Source of the DNA: Flavobacteriales bacterium UBA2798
GTDB taxonomy: Bacteria; Bacteroidota; Bacteroidia; Flavobacteriales_D; UBA2798
Direction of reading: 5' to 3'
Assembly: GCA_002351955.1 (NCBI GenBank)
Contig: DEHO01000026.1
Location: 54,938-72,522, forward strand
DNA length: 17,585 nt
Shown: in pieces, positions 6,185 through 14,141 of the stretch
Layout: each line of letters starts with the position of its first letter
Position numbering within the stretch: the stretch's first letter is position 1
Program-made: the position numbers and the translations under genes
The notes under the pieces: generated by a model
The model's database searches: none
Seen by the model: the letters and a program-made list of their open reading frames with translations, nothing else
What the model was told of the DNA's origin: nothing

Positions 6185-7279
6185 ATGAAAAAATACAGAA
6201 AAGAAGATCAATACTACGAAGATCAGTATGATCGCAGCACTATTAAAATCCTAAAAGAAATGGAAGGGGAAATTAAGGCAAAAGGAATACCATTAAATAT
6301 TGCTACTGATCCATTAAATCCGAACCTTAGTTTGGCTGAACAACATGCACTCGGAATTCATTATCGAGATAAAGGTGCGTTACGCGCTCAAAACAGAAAA
6401 GAAGCAATAATAAAATGGAAACAGGAAGACGAATATAAAGACCGACTTATTGAAACGTATATTCCACCTAAAAAAGTGAATTGTAAAACATGCAATGCCC
6501 GCATGGAATTATCCGGCCATTTATTTAAACCGGATATATCGCCTGTACTATTTGTATTCCAATGTCCCCTCGAACACAAGCCCAACAAAGTACTATTTCC
6601 GGATGGTGACGAATATTTTTTTCCGAAGCGAAAATGTGAGAAGTGCAACGGAGATCTTGTTTCATCATCTGAAAGGAAAGAAACGGTACTTATCTGTAAA
6701 GATGAATGTAAACAATGTGGACATATCGTTATTGATGAATATGATTTAACCCCGACCGAAGAAAAACCGATAACGATTGAGGACAGAAAAAAATACTGTG
6801 AAGGTTTCAAAAATTCAAAAACATTCACACAAAGTTTGAAGGATATTGCTGAATTAGCCGAACAACTAAAGGTGCACCAAAAGGAAACTGAAATTAAACA
6901 GGAGTATAATATTGATCAAATCGAAAAGCCAACCATTCCGCAAGTCGAACAACGACTGACGAAATTAATGGAAGAACTGGGCTACATAAAATTCCAGTTT
7001 GGTAAACCGGATATGGGCGCACATGTAATTATTGAATTTTCTGTGCAAGACCCAACCAACCGTTCTGACCGGGAAAGCGAGAAACTTCTTATTAAAAGCA
7101 TTTCTGAAAACCTCTTTCCCACGTTCTGGAGACTGATGAAACAAACCGTGTCATACAGGTTGGGATATATAACCGGTAAAGTAAAATGCTATGCAGACGA
7201 TGGTGGTCTTTTAAAAATTGGGAAGGAAATAAAGAGTGTTGAAAAAATGGATAGCAAAATAAACATTGAAAATCAATAA
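6185..7279 (+). CDS. Double zinc-ribbon protein of mobile/defence islands
   Basis: The protein is 364 aa and begins MKKYRKEDQYYEDQYDRSTI. Two zinc ribbons are visible: C100-x2-C103 with C127 and H131, then C151-x2-C154 with C175-x2-C178 (C171 nearby). Residues 205-250 are helical, and residues 255-364 form a C-terminal domain with alternating strands (IKFQFGKPDMGAHVIIEFSVQDP), ending in a short charged tail. I recall a recurring family in bacterial islands with the same opening and paired ribbons, without known biochemistry; nucleic-acid binding is the obvious inference from the ribbons. It is 3 bp after the zinc-finger gene, so the two probably form one unit. It is the last backbone gene before the defence cluster. 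Confidence 0.75.
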   Translation: MKKYRKEDQYYEDQYDRSTIKILKEMEGEIKAKGIPLNIATDPLNPNLSLAEQHALGIHYRDKGALRAQNRKEAIIKWKQEDEYKDRLIETYIPPKKVNCKTCNARMELSGHLFKPDISPVLFVFQCPLEHKPNKVLFPDGDEYFFPKRKCEKCNGDLVSSSERKETVLICKDECKQCGHIVIDEYDLTPTEEKPITIEDRKKYCEGFKNSKTFTQSLKDIAELAEQLKVHQKETEIKQEYNIDQIEKPTIPQVEQRLTKLMEELGYIKFQFGKPDMGAHVIIEFSVQDPTNRSDRESEKLLIKSISENLFPTFWRLMKQTVSYRLGYITGKVKCYADDGGLLKIGKEIKSVEKMDSKINIENQ

Positions 7280-7283
7280 ATTA

Positions 7284-7362
7284 CATTTTTGTAGATTGAT
7301 TACAGAGAAATAATTGAACTACCAAAGCAACCTTTGGCTATTTTTGTAGTCTGATTACTACA
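7284..7362 (+). promoter_or_regulatory. Promoter and duplicated operator of the type I operon
   Basis: A 19-bp element ATTTTTGTAG-nn-TGATTAC is present twice, at 7284-7302 and 7340-7358, differing only at the two middle bases. The second copy contains a perfect -7 box TATTTTTG (7339-7346) and the inverted repeat TGTAGT-CTGATT-ACTACA (7345-7362), which would cover the transcription start and leave about 16 bases of leader. The first copy has TGTA...TACA (7289-7303). Duplicated palindromes over a promoter suggest a repressor site. Confidence 0.55.
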
Positions 7363-7368
7363 TATATT

Positions 7369-7941
7369 TTGAAGACGAGCCTTAAACATATCGCCACAAT
7401 ATCTACCGGCATTTATGCCAAGCCTGATCCTATCGGGCAGGTTAAATACTTACAGGTCAATCATTTTAATGACGCAGGAAAGGTGTTTCAGTTGCCCTTT
7501 CCCGAACTGGAATTAAATGATAAAACGTCCAAACACCTATTAAAGGAGGGAGACGTCCTGTTTGCCGCCAAAGGTTCACGAAATTTTGCTACTCAGGTTA
7601 CTTCTCGTTTCGGACTGGCGGTTGCCTCATCAACATTTTTCGTAGTTCGTTTGAGCACTCACGCAATGAATCAAGTAATACCGGAATTTCTGGTTTGGTC
7701 AATCAATCATCCTAACAACCTAAATTTTTTAAAAGGTGGCGCAAGTGGCACTTCAGTTCCGTCAATTCCAAAATCTGTTTTGGAAGATCTCGAAATATTT
7801 ATTCCACCACTTCATGCGCAGGAATTAATTCTTCAAATTCATGATTTACGTCAGCAGGAAAAAGAACTGAAAACAAAAATCGAATCATTAAAAGAAAAAC
7901 AAATACAGCAATCGCTGTTAAATGCATTAATACAAGAATAA
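7369..7941 (+). CDS. hsdS: Half-size type I specificity subunit (one TRD)
   Basis: The protein is 190 aa and begins at a TTG codon; no in-frame ATG lies upstream, and the N-terminus (MKTSLKHIATISTG) matches where S subunits normally begin. Residues 1-145 form one target-recognition domain with the usual LKEGDVLFAAKGS and GASGTSVPSIPKSVLEDLEI patterns. Residues 146-190 form the conserved helical spacer (IPPLHAQELILQIHDLRQQE...). Ordinary HsdS proteins have two TRDs and about 400 residues, so this one must act as a dimer, giving a symmetric target, or combine with another S protein. It is 3 bp before the next gene and one gene before hsdM. A second, full-length HsdS is encoded at 14142. Family assignment is firm; whether it works with this HsdM is inferred from position. 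Confidence 0.88.
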   Translation: MKTSLKHIATISTGIYAKPDPIGQVKYLQVNHFNDAGKVFQLPFPELELNDKTSKHLLKEGDVLFAAKGSRNFATQVTSRFGLAVASSTFFVVRLSTHAMNQVIPEFLVWSINHPNNLNFLKGGASGTSVPSIPKSVLEDLEIFIPPLHAQELILQIHDLRQQEKELKTKIESLKEKQIQQSLLNALIQE

Positions 7942-7944
7942 AAT

Positions 7945-8694
7945 ATGATTGACGAATTGAAAAAATCCATTGCCGCGACATTGTATGAGAGAAATTCAAG
8001 TCCATTTTATGGAACTTTTATTTTTTCATGGCTTATCTGGAATTGGAAAATCCCATACGTCACATTGTTTATCAATGCAGATGATTTAAGCAATAACAAG
8101 ATGGATTACATAGCTAATGAAATAAATCTCTGCCATGCTGTTCTTTTACCGCTTGCATCCACCTTGGTTTTTATTGGCCTGATGCCGTTTATCACTAATG
8201 AGGCATATCGTATTACACTGGGTTTTCGGAAAAAGAGAAAAGAATACAAACAGAAAATCGAAAATGAACAATTGCTTTCAAAAGAAGAATCTTTTGCGAT
8301 CCGTCAGGAGATACTTAATACTGAACAAAAATTTGATGAACTTTTAAAAAGCAAGAACAATGAAATCGAGCAGTTGAAAGGAATTATTCAGAATAATTCA
8401 ATAAATAAGAACAATAATGGATATGAAAACGAGAATGAGAAGGAAGAATTTACCCAAATTATAAATAACATTCTAACAAGCCCTCCTACAATTGAAGATT
8501 ATAGAGCACTGCTTAGATGGATACAACAAGGTTATACAATGGGGTCACCGGATGCACCTAATCAGGACATTGTCAGTTACCTTGAGTCAGCCGGAATTAT
8601 TACAAAAAATGATAAGGCTATTTATAATTTTACTGCTAAAGGTGAACGATTTAAAAATAAGATTGGTGAAAGACTAATTCAAAACAGAAAATAA
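7945..8694 (+). CDS. Two-TM coiled-coil protein between hsdS and hsdM
   Basis: The protein is 249 aa. Residues 1-18 are basic and helical. The conserved-looking segment SSPFYGTFIFSWLIWNWKI forms TM helix 1 (about 20-42), and TM helix 2 spans about 63-83. Both ends are likely cytoplasmic. Residues 95-148 are a Lys/Glu/Gln-rich coiled coil, 150-163 an Asn-rich linker, and 168-249 a small C-terminal helical domain ending in a wing-like turn (YLESAGIITKNDKAIYNFTAKGERFKNK). I recall the opening ERxxSPFYGT...WLIWNWK as a recurrent N-terminus of bacterial hypothetical proteins; no function is known to me. It is tightly coupled (3 and 4 bp) between hsdS and hsdM, so it is co-expressed with the methylase. 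A membrane effector or sensor linked to the R-M system is a hypothesis only. Confidence 0.82.
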   Translation: MIDELKKSIAATLYERNSSPFYGTFIFSWLIWNWKIPYVTLFINADDLSNNKMDYIANEINLCHAVLLPLASTLVFIGLMPFITNEAYRITLGFRKKRKEYKQKIENEQLLSKEESFAIRQEILNTEQKFDELLKSKNNEIEQLKGIIQNNSINKNNNGYENENEKEEFTQIINNILTSPPTIEDYRALLRWIQQGYTMGSPDAPNQDIVSYLESAGIITKNDKAIYNFTAKGERFKNKIGERLIQNRK

Positions 8695-8698
8695 TTTT

Positions 8699-10225
8699 AT
8701 GGAAAAGAAAATTTCGCAAAAGGACATTAACAATATCGTATGGAAAGCATGCGATACGTTTCGTGGGTTAATTGATCCGAGCCAGTATAAGGATTACATC
8801 CTCACCATGCTTTTTTTGAAATATGTTAGCGATGTATATAAAGACAAGTACACTGATTATCTGAAAAAGTACAAAGGCGATAAAGAACGTGCCAAGCGCG
8901 CCATGAAACACGAACGCTTTGTTTTGCCCGAAACAAGCTCGTTCGATTACCTGTTGGAACATCGCAACGATTCGCGCCTGGGCGAAACCATTGATATTGC
9001 TTTGGCTGATATTGAAGAAGCCAACCGCAGTAAATTGTACAGCGAAGATGGCAGTGGAATTTTCCGCAATATTTCATTTAACAGCAGTAATCTGGGCGAT
9101 GAAAAAGATAAAAACACGCGCCTTAAAAACCTGCTCATTGATTTTAGCGCGTTAGACCTTACTCCTTCTCATCTGGAAAGCAATGACGTGATTGGCGATT
9201 CGTATGAATTTCTTATCTCCAATTTTGCAGATCAGTCAGGTAAGAAGGCCGGAGAGTTTTACACGCCATCAGAAGTTTCTACATTATTGGCAAAATTGAC
9301 CAAATCAAAACCGGGTGCGCGTATTTGTGATCCAACATGCGGTTCGGGTTCTCTGCTAATTAAAGCCGGACTGGAAGTTGGCTCTGATAATTTTTCGCTA
9401 TACGGACAGGAAGCAAACGGAAGCACATGGGCGCTGGCCGTTATGAACATGTTCCTGCATGGTTTTGACAACGCCATTATCCGTTGGGGCGATACTATCC
9501 GTAATCCGAAATTGAAAGAAGGTGATGCGTTGATGAAGTTTGACACCGTAGTTGCTAATCCGCCATTTTCATTGGATAAATGGGGAGCTGATGAAGCAGA
9601 AGCCGACAAATACAATCGTTTCTGGCGCGGTGTTCCACCAAAAAGCAAGGGCGACTGGGCATTTATCAGCCACATGATTGAAACTACCTATGAAGGAAAA
9701 GGAAAAGTAGGTGTTGTGGTTCCGCATGGCGTGTTGTTTCGCGGTGCCAGCGAAGGAAAAATCAGGCAAAAAACCATTGAAGAAAATATTCTGGAAGCCG
9801 TGATAGGTTTACCGGCTAACCTGTTTTTCGGCACAGGAATTCCGGCAGCCATTCTCATTTTTAATCGTGGTAAAGAAAAAAATAAGAACGTATTGTTCAT
9901 TGATGCCAGCCAGCGTTTTGAAGCCGGAAAAAATCAAAACAAGCTACGCAAACAGGATATTGATCATATTGTAACTACGTACCGCAGGTTTTCCGAAGGA
10001 AAATTAAAACCCGGTATTGTGGAAGAAAAGTTTGCGTATGTGGCATTACCCGATGAAATCAAGGAAAATGATTTTAACCTGAACATACCGCGTTACGTGG
10101 ATACGTTTGAGGAAGAACCGGAAGTGGATATTAAAGCGGTACAGAAAGAAATTGACAAACTTGAAGATGAATTAAAAGTGGTACAAAAACAAATGGATAA
10201 ATATTTAAAGGAATTGGGCGTGTGA
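8699..10225 (+). CDS. hsdM: Type I restriction-modification DNA methyltransferase subunit
   Basis: The protein is 508 aa, the usual length. It transfers a methyl group from S-adenosylmethionine to adenine N6 within the site chosen by HsdS, and as M2S it is also the core of the restriction complex. An N-terminal HsdM_N helical domain (SQKDINNIVWKACDTFRG..., 5-150) is followed by the catalytic domain with GEFYTP (185-190), SAM motif D211-PTCGSG, and catalytic motif N287-PPF. The C-terminal part ends in a Lys/Glu helix that contacts HsdS. All key residues are present, so it should be active. The start is 4 bp after the previous stop. A perfect hairpin overlaps the last base of the stop codon. 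No hsdR follows within the window. Confidence 0.95.
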   Translation: MEKKISQKDINNIVWKACDTFRGLIDPSQYKDYILTMLFLKYVSDVYKDKYTDYLKKYKGDKERAKRAMKHERFVLPETSSFDYLLEHRNDSRLGETIDIALADIEEANRSKLYSEDGSGIFRNISFNSSNLGDEKDKNTRLKNLLIDFSALDLTPSHLESNDVIGDSYEFLISNFADQSGKKAGEFYTPSEVSTLLAKLTKSKPGARICDPTCGSGSLLIKAGLEVGSDNFSLYGQEANGSTWALAVMNMFLHGFDNAIIRWGDTIRNPKLKEGDALMKFDTVVANPPFSLDKWGADEAEADKYNRFWRGVPPKSKGDWAFISHMIETTYEGKGKVGVVVPHGVLFRGASEGKIRQKTIEENILEAVIGLPANLFFGTGIPAAILIFNRGKEKNKNVLFIDASQRFEAGKNQNKLRKQDIDHIVTTYRRFSEGKLKPGIVEEKFAYVALPDEIKENDFNLNIPRYVDTFEEEPEVDIKAVQKEIDKLEDELKVVQKQMDKYLKELGV

Positions 10226-10252
10226 TCATTTTCCCGGATACGGGAAAATGAT
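10225..10252. other. Perfect 12-bp hairpin at the hsdM stop codon
   Basis: ATCATTTTCCCG (10225-10236), loop GATA, CGGGAAAATGAT (10241-10252). The stem is perfect and starts at the last base of the hsdM TGA. The following TTAACTAC is not a T-run, so it is more likely a transcript-stabilising or processing hairpin, or a weak attenuator between hsdM and the genes after it. Confidence 0.7.
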
Positions 10253-10276
10253 TTAACTACCGATAAGAAGTAAAAA

Positions 10277-11047
10277 ATGAAAGTACAATATTGTTCAGAT
10301 TTACATTTGGAATTTCCTGAAAACAAAATTTTCATGGAGAAAAATCCGCTTGTTGCAGAAGGAGAAGTTCTTCTACTGGCCGGAGACATCCTTCCATTTG
10401 CATTGCTGGACAAAAAGTGGGATTTTTTTGATTTTGTCTCCGATCATTTTAAAACGGTGTACTGGGTTCCGGGCAATCATGAATATTATCATTCTGATAT
10501 TTCAAAAAGAAGTGGTGTATTACATGAGAAAATTCGGGAGAATGTTTTTCTCGTAAATGATTATGACGTCACCATTAATGATATACATTTTGTGTTTACT
10601 ACCCTTTGGGGAAATATTAGCACGCAACATCAGTGGAGTATTCAGCAAAGTATTGCTGATTTCTCAAGAATTAAAATGAATGGTAAACGATTCATTGCGG
10701 ATGATTTTAATACTCTTCATGCAAGAAGCAGAGTCTTTCTTGAAAAATCTCTGGCTGAATCTGGAAAGCGCAAAACGGTGGTTGTTACCCATCATGTACC
10801 CACCTTTTTGAACTATCCTGAAGAATATCGTAATGATGCCCTTAATGAAGCTTTTGCTGTGGAAATGCACGATTTTATTGAACCTTCTGGTATTGACTAC
10901 TGGATTTACGGTCACCACCACCGGAATATACCGGATTTTGCCATAGGGCGCACCCGTTTGGCAACCAATCAGTTGGGTTATGTTAGACATGGTGAGCACG
11001 GTAGTTTTAGACCAAATACCACGCTTAATATTAATATAAATGACTAA
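10277..11047 (+). CDS. Calcineurin-like metallophosphoesterase
   Basis: The protein is 256 aa, soluble, and carries the full two-metal motif set of calcineurin-like phosphoesterases: D8-L-H10 in CSDLHLEF, G36-D37 in LLAGDIL, G66-N-H-E69 in VPGNHEYY, H172-H173 in VVTHHVPT, and G212-H-H-H215 in IYGHHHRN. It should hydrolyse a phosphomonoester or phosphodiester; the substrate (nucleotide, nucleic acid, cyclic nucleotide) cannot be read from the motifs. It lies 51 bp after hsdM, past the hairpin, and its stop codon overlaps the first operator-like repeat of the next gene. It may be a nuclease or phosphodiesterase accessory to the R-M operon. The two nucleotide cyclases further along leave open a role in degrading a cyclic nucleotide, which is speculative. 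Confidence 0.92.
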   Translation: MKVQYCSDLHLEFPENKIFMEKNPLVAEGEVLLLAGDILPFALLDKKWDFFDFVSDHFKTVYWVPGNHEYYHSDISKRSGVLHEKIRENVFLVNDYDVTINDIHFVFTTLWGNISTQHQWSIQQSIADFSRIKMNGKRFIADDFNTLHARSRVFLEKSLAESGKRKTVVVTHHVPTFLNYPEEYRNDALNEAFAVEMHDFIEPSGIDYWIYGHHHRNIPDFAIGRTRLATNQLGYVRHGEHGSFRPNTTLNININD

Positions 11048-11117
11048 TAAACAAAATAATAAACTTATATTTGTATAATAAACTAATTAGGTTTATCGTA
11101 CAAAAACAGGTTTATTA
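11045..11117 (+). promoter_or_regulatory. Promoter with repeated TAATAAAC operator sites for the AbiE-like pair
   Basis: TAATAAAC occurs at 11045-11052, 11057-11064 and 11076-11083. Its exact reverse complement GTTTATTA is at 11110-11117, running into the start codon, with a near copy GTTTATCG at 11091-11098. A perfect -7 box TATATTTG lies among them at 11066-11073. Sites on both sides of a promoter, pointing towards each other, fit negative autoregulation by the winged-helix protein encoded next. Confidence 0.6.
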
Positions 11118-12121
11118 TGGTTATGAAACTAAAGGAATACATACAAGAAACGCTGGGTACTGAGATATTCCCGGAAAAGCTCCCCGAAACCGGGCAGGGT
11201 AAGCTACCCTATTATATAACCGCAACCTTCCGGTTATTTAATGCACAACTGTTTCACCGCCCCGTCATGCTGGCCGAAATAAAAAACAAAACGGATTTTA
11301 CCACAACTCAAATTCAAAAGCAATTACACCTGATTGCAGATGTTTTTAATACCACTGTGGTGTTACTTGCCGATCAGCTCACGTTCATTAACCGGAAAAG
11401 ATTGATTGAAAAACGAATCAATTTTATTGTTCCCGGCAAACAAATGTATTTGCCCGATTTGCTGGTGGACTTACGGGAGACGTTTCAGAAAAAACGCGAA
11501 TTAAAAGAAACACTTTATCCGTCTGCGCAATATATTTTATTATATCACATCCTGCGGAAAAATGACCCGCTCGAAAATCACACCCTTAAACAACTTGCTA
11601 AAAAGTTGCATTATACACCAATGGCTATAACAAAAGCTGTGGCCGATTTGGAACGAAACGGACTATGTATAGCAGAAGGAAAAAAGGAGAAATACATCCG
11701 TTTTGAAAACAACAAAAAAGAACTCTGGGAAAAAGCACTTCCGTTAATGACAAGCCCGGTGATAAAGCAGGTATTTACCGATGAAATACCCGTAAATCTT
11801 GCCTTATGCAAAGCCAATGCCTCTGCCTTGCCACAATACAGTGAAATGGCCGCAAGCAGGCAAACATTTTACGCTATTGAAAAAACGCTGTTTTACAGCT
11901 TGCAGAAAAATGATCAATGGAAAAACATGGATGATCGTGAGGGAAAATATTGCCTTGAAATATGGAAATATAATCCTGTACCGCTAACTACAACTGACTT
12001 TGTTGATCCGCTTTCTTTATACCTGAGCATGAAAGACAGCAAAGATGAAAGGATAGAAATGGCACTGGAAAAAATACTGAATGATTACATTTTTACAAAT
12101 AATGATTATAACCTATGGTAG
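11117..12121 (+). CDS. AbiEi-type winged-helix antitoxin/regulator (MarR-like)
   Basis: The protein is 334 aa. An N-terminal domain (1-125) contains the segment INRKRLIEKRINFIVPGKQ followed by MYLPDLLVDLRE, which I recall as the signature of a widespread regulator annotated MarR-like and encoded just before an AbiEii-type nucleotidyltransferase. Residues 137-197 form a winged helix (LKQLAKKLHYTPMAITKAVA, then wing EGKKEKYIRF). The C-terminal 120 residues are mixed and probably contact the toxin promoter or partner. In known type IV AbiE systems the antitoxin represses its own operon and opposes the nucleotidyltransferase without binding it directly. The 3' end overlaps the next gene by 7 bp, so translation is coupled, and a repeat-rich promoter lies immediately upstream. 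ATG at 11117 or 11123 are both possible starts. Confidence 0.75.
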   Translation: MVMKLKEYIQETLGTEIFPEKLPETGQGKLPYYITATFRLFNAQLFHRPVMLAEIKNKTDFTTTQIQKQLHLIADVFNTTVVLLADQLTFINRKRLIEKRINFIVPGKQMYLPDLLVDLRETFQKKRELKETLYPSAQYILLYHILRKNDPLENHTLKQLAKKLHYTPMAITKAVADLERNGLCIAEGKKEKYIRFENNKKELWEKALPLMTSPVIKQVFTDEIPVNLALCKANASALPQYSEMAASRQTFYAIEKTLFYSLQKNDQWKNMDDREGKYCLEIWKYNPVPLTTTDFVDPLSLYLSMKDSKDERIEMALEKILNDYIFTNNDYNLW

Positions 12122-13572
12122 TTGGGTTGGATAAATTTCGTGAATATTTTCGTGAGCATTCCGGTAATTATATTATAATAGGCGGAACAGCTTGTGATAT
12201 TATTATTGGGACAGCGGGTTTTACACCTCGCAGAACAAAAGATATTGATATTATTCTCATTGTTGAAGCATTGAATCCTGAGTTTGTAAAACAATTCTGG
12301 AAATTTATCCAGGACGGTAATTATGAGCGAAAAGAAAAAAGTGAAGATGAAAGAAAATATTACCGGTTTCTCCACCCGCGCACCGATGGTTTTCCTGCTC
12401 AGATAGAACTATTTTCAAGAATTCCTGATCTGTTGGATATAGAAGAAAGTTCACATCTAACACCTATTCCGGTTGGTGATGACTTATCAAGTCTTTCGGC
12501 AATTCTTATGGATGAGGAATATTATCGGTTCACTCTATCAGGATGTACAATGGAAGATGATGTTCAAAGAGCAAATACTGAAACGTTGATTTGTTTAAAG
12601 GCAAGAGCCTTTCTTGATTTACGTCAGCGTAAACAGGCCGGAGAAAATATAGATGACAAACACATAAGAAAACACAAGACGGATATTTTCAGGTTGGCCT
12701 TGTTACTCACCGGGAATGACGTGTTCGACCTTCCCGTGACTGTACGAAAAGATCTTCACGAGTTTGTGGCTATTATCAAAAATGAATTACCTGACAAATC
12801 CATTTTTAAAGAGATGGGAGCAGGAAATGTAGATGTGTCAGAATTATTTTCCCGGCTTTTAAACAATTTTGAACTTAATAAAGAAACATCAAAAGATATG
12901 AGTATTGATAAACGTTTGGAACTTCTTGATAAATCATTGAAGTCAGTCGCAAAAACGGTAGTCTATAGTCCGCAAGTTGCAACAAATGTATTTAAAAACA
13001 TATATGCGCCTCTGATACAAAGGTCGGATGAGGAATTGAAACGCTTTGATAGGTTTTTCAAAACGGCAAAATGGAGAGGAGTCGTAAAACCCAAGGAATC
13101 GTACCTAAGTGACTTCGTATTAAATCTGACAACAGGTGCTTTGCCTGTTGATGAACTTTTAACAATAAAATCAAAAGAACTTGAAAATAATGATGATTCC
13201 AACCTGAAAGTTGTAAAACACTTTTACAAGTTTAACGATGAGGATGAAAGTTTTGAAACGGTGGTTTACTTTAACATCTCTTTTGAAAAGAAATATTTTA
13301 CAATTAATGTATTTATTGGTTCACCGGAAAAGTACAATTTCCTGATTCGTTCACTGGAAGAGTTGCGAAATATTAATAGGGAAGAACCCATCAAAACATT
13401 TATTGAGGCGGATATTGCTACAATCAGGTATAATCAAAGTGTAACCCAAGACGAAATTAATTCATGGGCACATAGAATTGCTGAACTGACATACGAGCAA
13501 ATTACACGAGATAATGAAAAAATGCAGAAACGTAAAAAAGATGAAGAGAATAAAATAAATGGGGATAAATGA
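12115..13572 (+). CDS. AbiEii-like nucleotidyltransferase with extra C-terminal domain
   Basis: The protein is 485 aa. Residues 1-200 show the minimal nucleotidyltransferase fold of AbiEii/AbiGii toxins: G23-G24 in IIIGGTACD, the metal-binding D43 and D45 in RRTKDIDIIL, and a third acidic residue E98 in FPAQIELF. Such toxins add nucleotides to RNA, typically tRNA ends, to stop growth during phage infection. Residues 200-255 are helical. From about 262 (MSIDKRLELL) a further region of over 200 residues extends beyond the usual length of the family, with a beta-rich part (VVKHFYKFNDEDESFETVVY and on) and a charged coiled C-terminus. I do not recognise it, and it may be a fused partner. The gene overlaps the antitoxin by 7 bp and the next gene by 4 bp (ATGA), so all three are translationally linked. 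Confidence 0.82.
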   Translation: MVVGLDKFREYFREHSGNYIIIGGTACDIIIGTAGFTPRRTKDIDIILIVEALNPEFVKQFWKFIQDGNYERKEKSEDERKYYRFLHPRTDGFPAQIELFSRIPDLLDIEESSHLTPIPVGDDLSSLSAILMDEEYYRFTLSGCTMEDDVQRANTETLICLKARAFLDLRQRKQAGENIDDKHIRKHKTDIFRLALLLTGNDVFDLPVTVRKDLHEFVAIIKNELPDKSIFKEMGAGNVDVSELFSRLLNNFELNKETSKDMSIDKRLELLDKSLKSVAKTVVYSPQVATNVFKNIYAPLIQRSDEELKRFDRFFKTAKWRGVVKPKESYLSDFVLNLTTGALPVDELLTIKSKELENNDDSNLKVVKHFYKFNDEDESFETVVYFNISFEKKYFTINVFIGSPEKYNFLIRSLEELRNINREEPIKTFIEADIATIRYNQSVTQDEINSWAHRIAELTYEQITRDNEKMQKRKKDEENKINGDK

Positions 13573-14141
13573 ATGGCTTGATTCAATATAATAAAATTTC
13601 CACGCTCCCAATGGAGAAAATCCCTGCATATATAGCAGCGAATAGCAAATTGGTGTATGGTAAAATAACTTTGGATCAATTGCAGGTTTCCGGTAAAATA
13701 GGCGCAAAGCTTTTGCACGAAAAATGGGAGCATGAATTTTTTGGGTACGGGGCTTATGTGTTCTTTGATGGCGATACTCCCATTTATGTTGGAAAAGCGA
13801 AATCAAATTTTAAGCACCGTTTTCAAAGTCATAAACACTTTGACAGAAGGCCAGAATATGCCTTTAATGATTTTGCGCGAATGTATGCAGAAAAAAAATT
13901 GAATAATATTTTATACGCATTCATAAGGCAAACTTTCTATACGCATGTAATTAATGAGTTAGATAAACTTCACGTGGTCAGAATCAATTTATCCTCTTCA
14001 TCTTATGGTCAGGATAAAGCACAACGATTGGAAGATTTGCTGAATAAGTCCATTTCCGATGCGTATCCTGGTTGTTTGATAAATGCAATTTCTATTCCAG
14101 CAAGGTATAGCGAAAAATTAAAACTTGACGAATTGATGTAA
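13569..14141 (+). CDS. GIY-YIG family endonuclease
   Basis: The protein is 190 aa. The GIY-YIG core is visible at residues 61-90: G61-A-Y63, then Y73-V-G75 in IYVGKA, catalytic-type R84 and H88 in HRFQSH. The metal-binding Glu is most likely E155 in AQRLEDLLNK, and the structural Asn N172 in LINAIS. Residues 1-58 form an N-terminal helical extension of unknown role. The enzyme should nick or cut DNA (or RNA) through a single metal. Start ATG overlaps the toxin stop as ATGA, and the stop abuts the ATG of hsdS, so it is tied to both neighbours. It could supply cleavage to a system whose HsdR is not visible, or act as a separate defence nuclease; the sequence does not decide. Confidence 0.88.
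   Translation: MNGLIQYNKISTLPMEKIPAYIAANSKLVYGKITLDQLQVSGKIGAKLLHEKWEHEFFGYGAYVFFDGDTPIYVGKAKSNFKHRFQSHKHFDRRPEYAFNDFARMYAEKKLNNILYAFIRQTFYTHVINELDKLHVVRINLSSSSYGQDKAQRLEDLLNKSISDAYPGCLINAISIPARYSEKLKLDELM

Noticed and set aside
6388..6828. 146-residue frame on the minus strand inside the zinc-ribbon gene
   Set aside because: It is antisense to a gene with clear zinc ribbons, has no recognisable motif, and its Ser/Phe-rich composition is typical of a shadow frame.
9259..9675. 138-residue minus-strand frame inside hsdM
   Set aside because: It lies antisense to the HsdM catalytic domain with its SAM and NPPF motifs, so it is a shadow.
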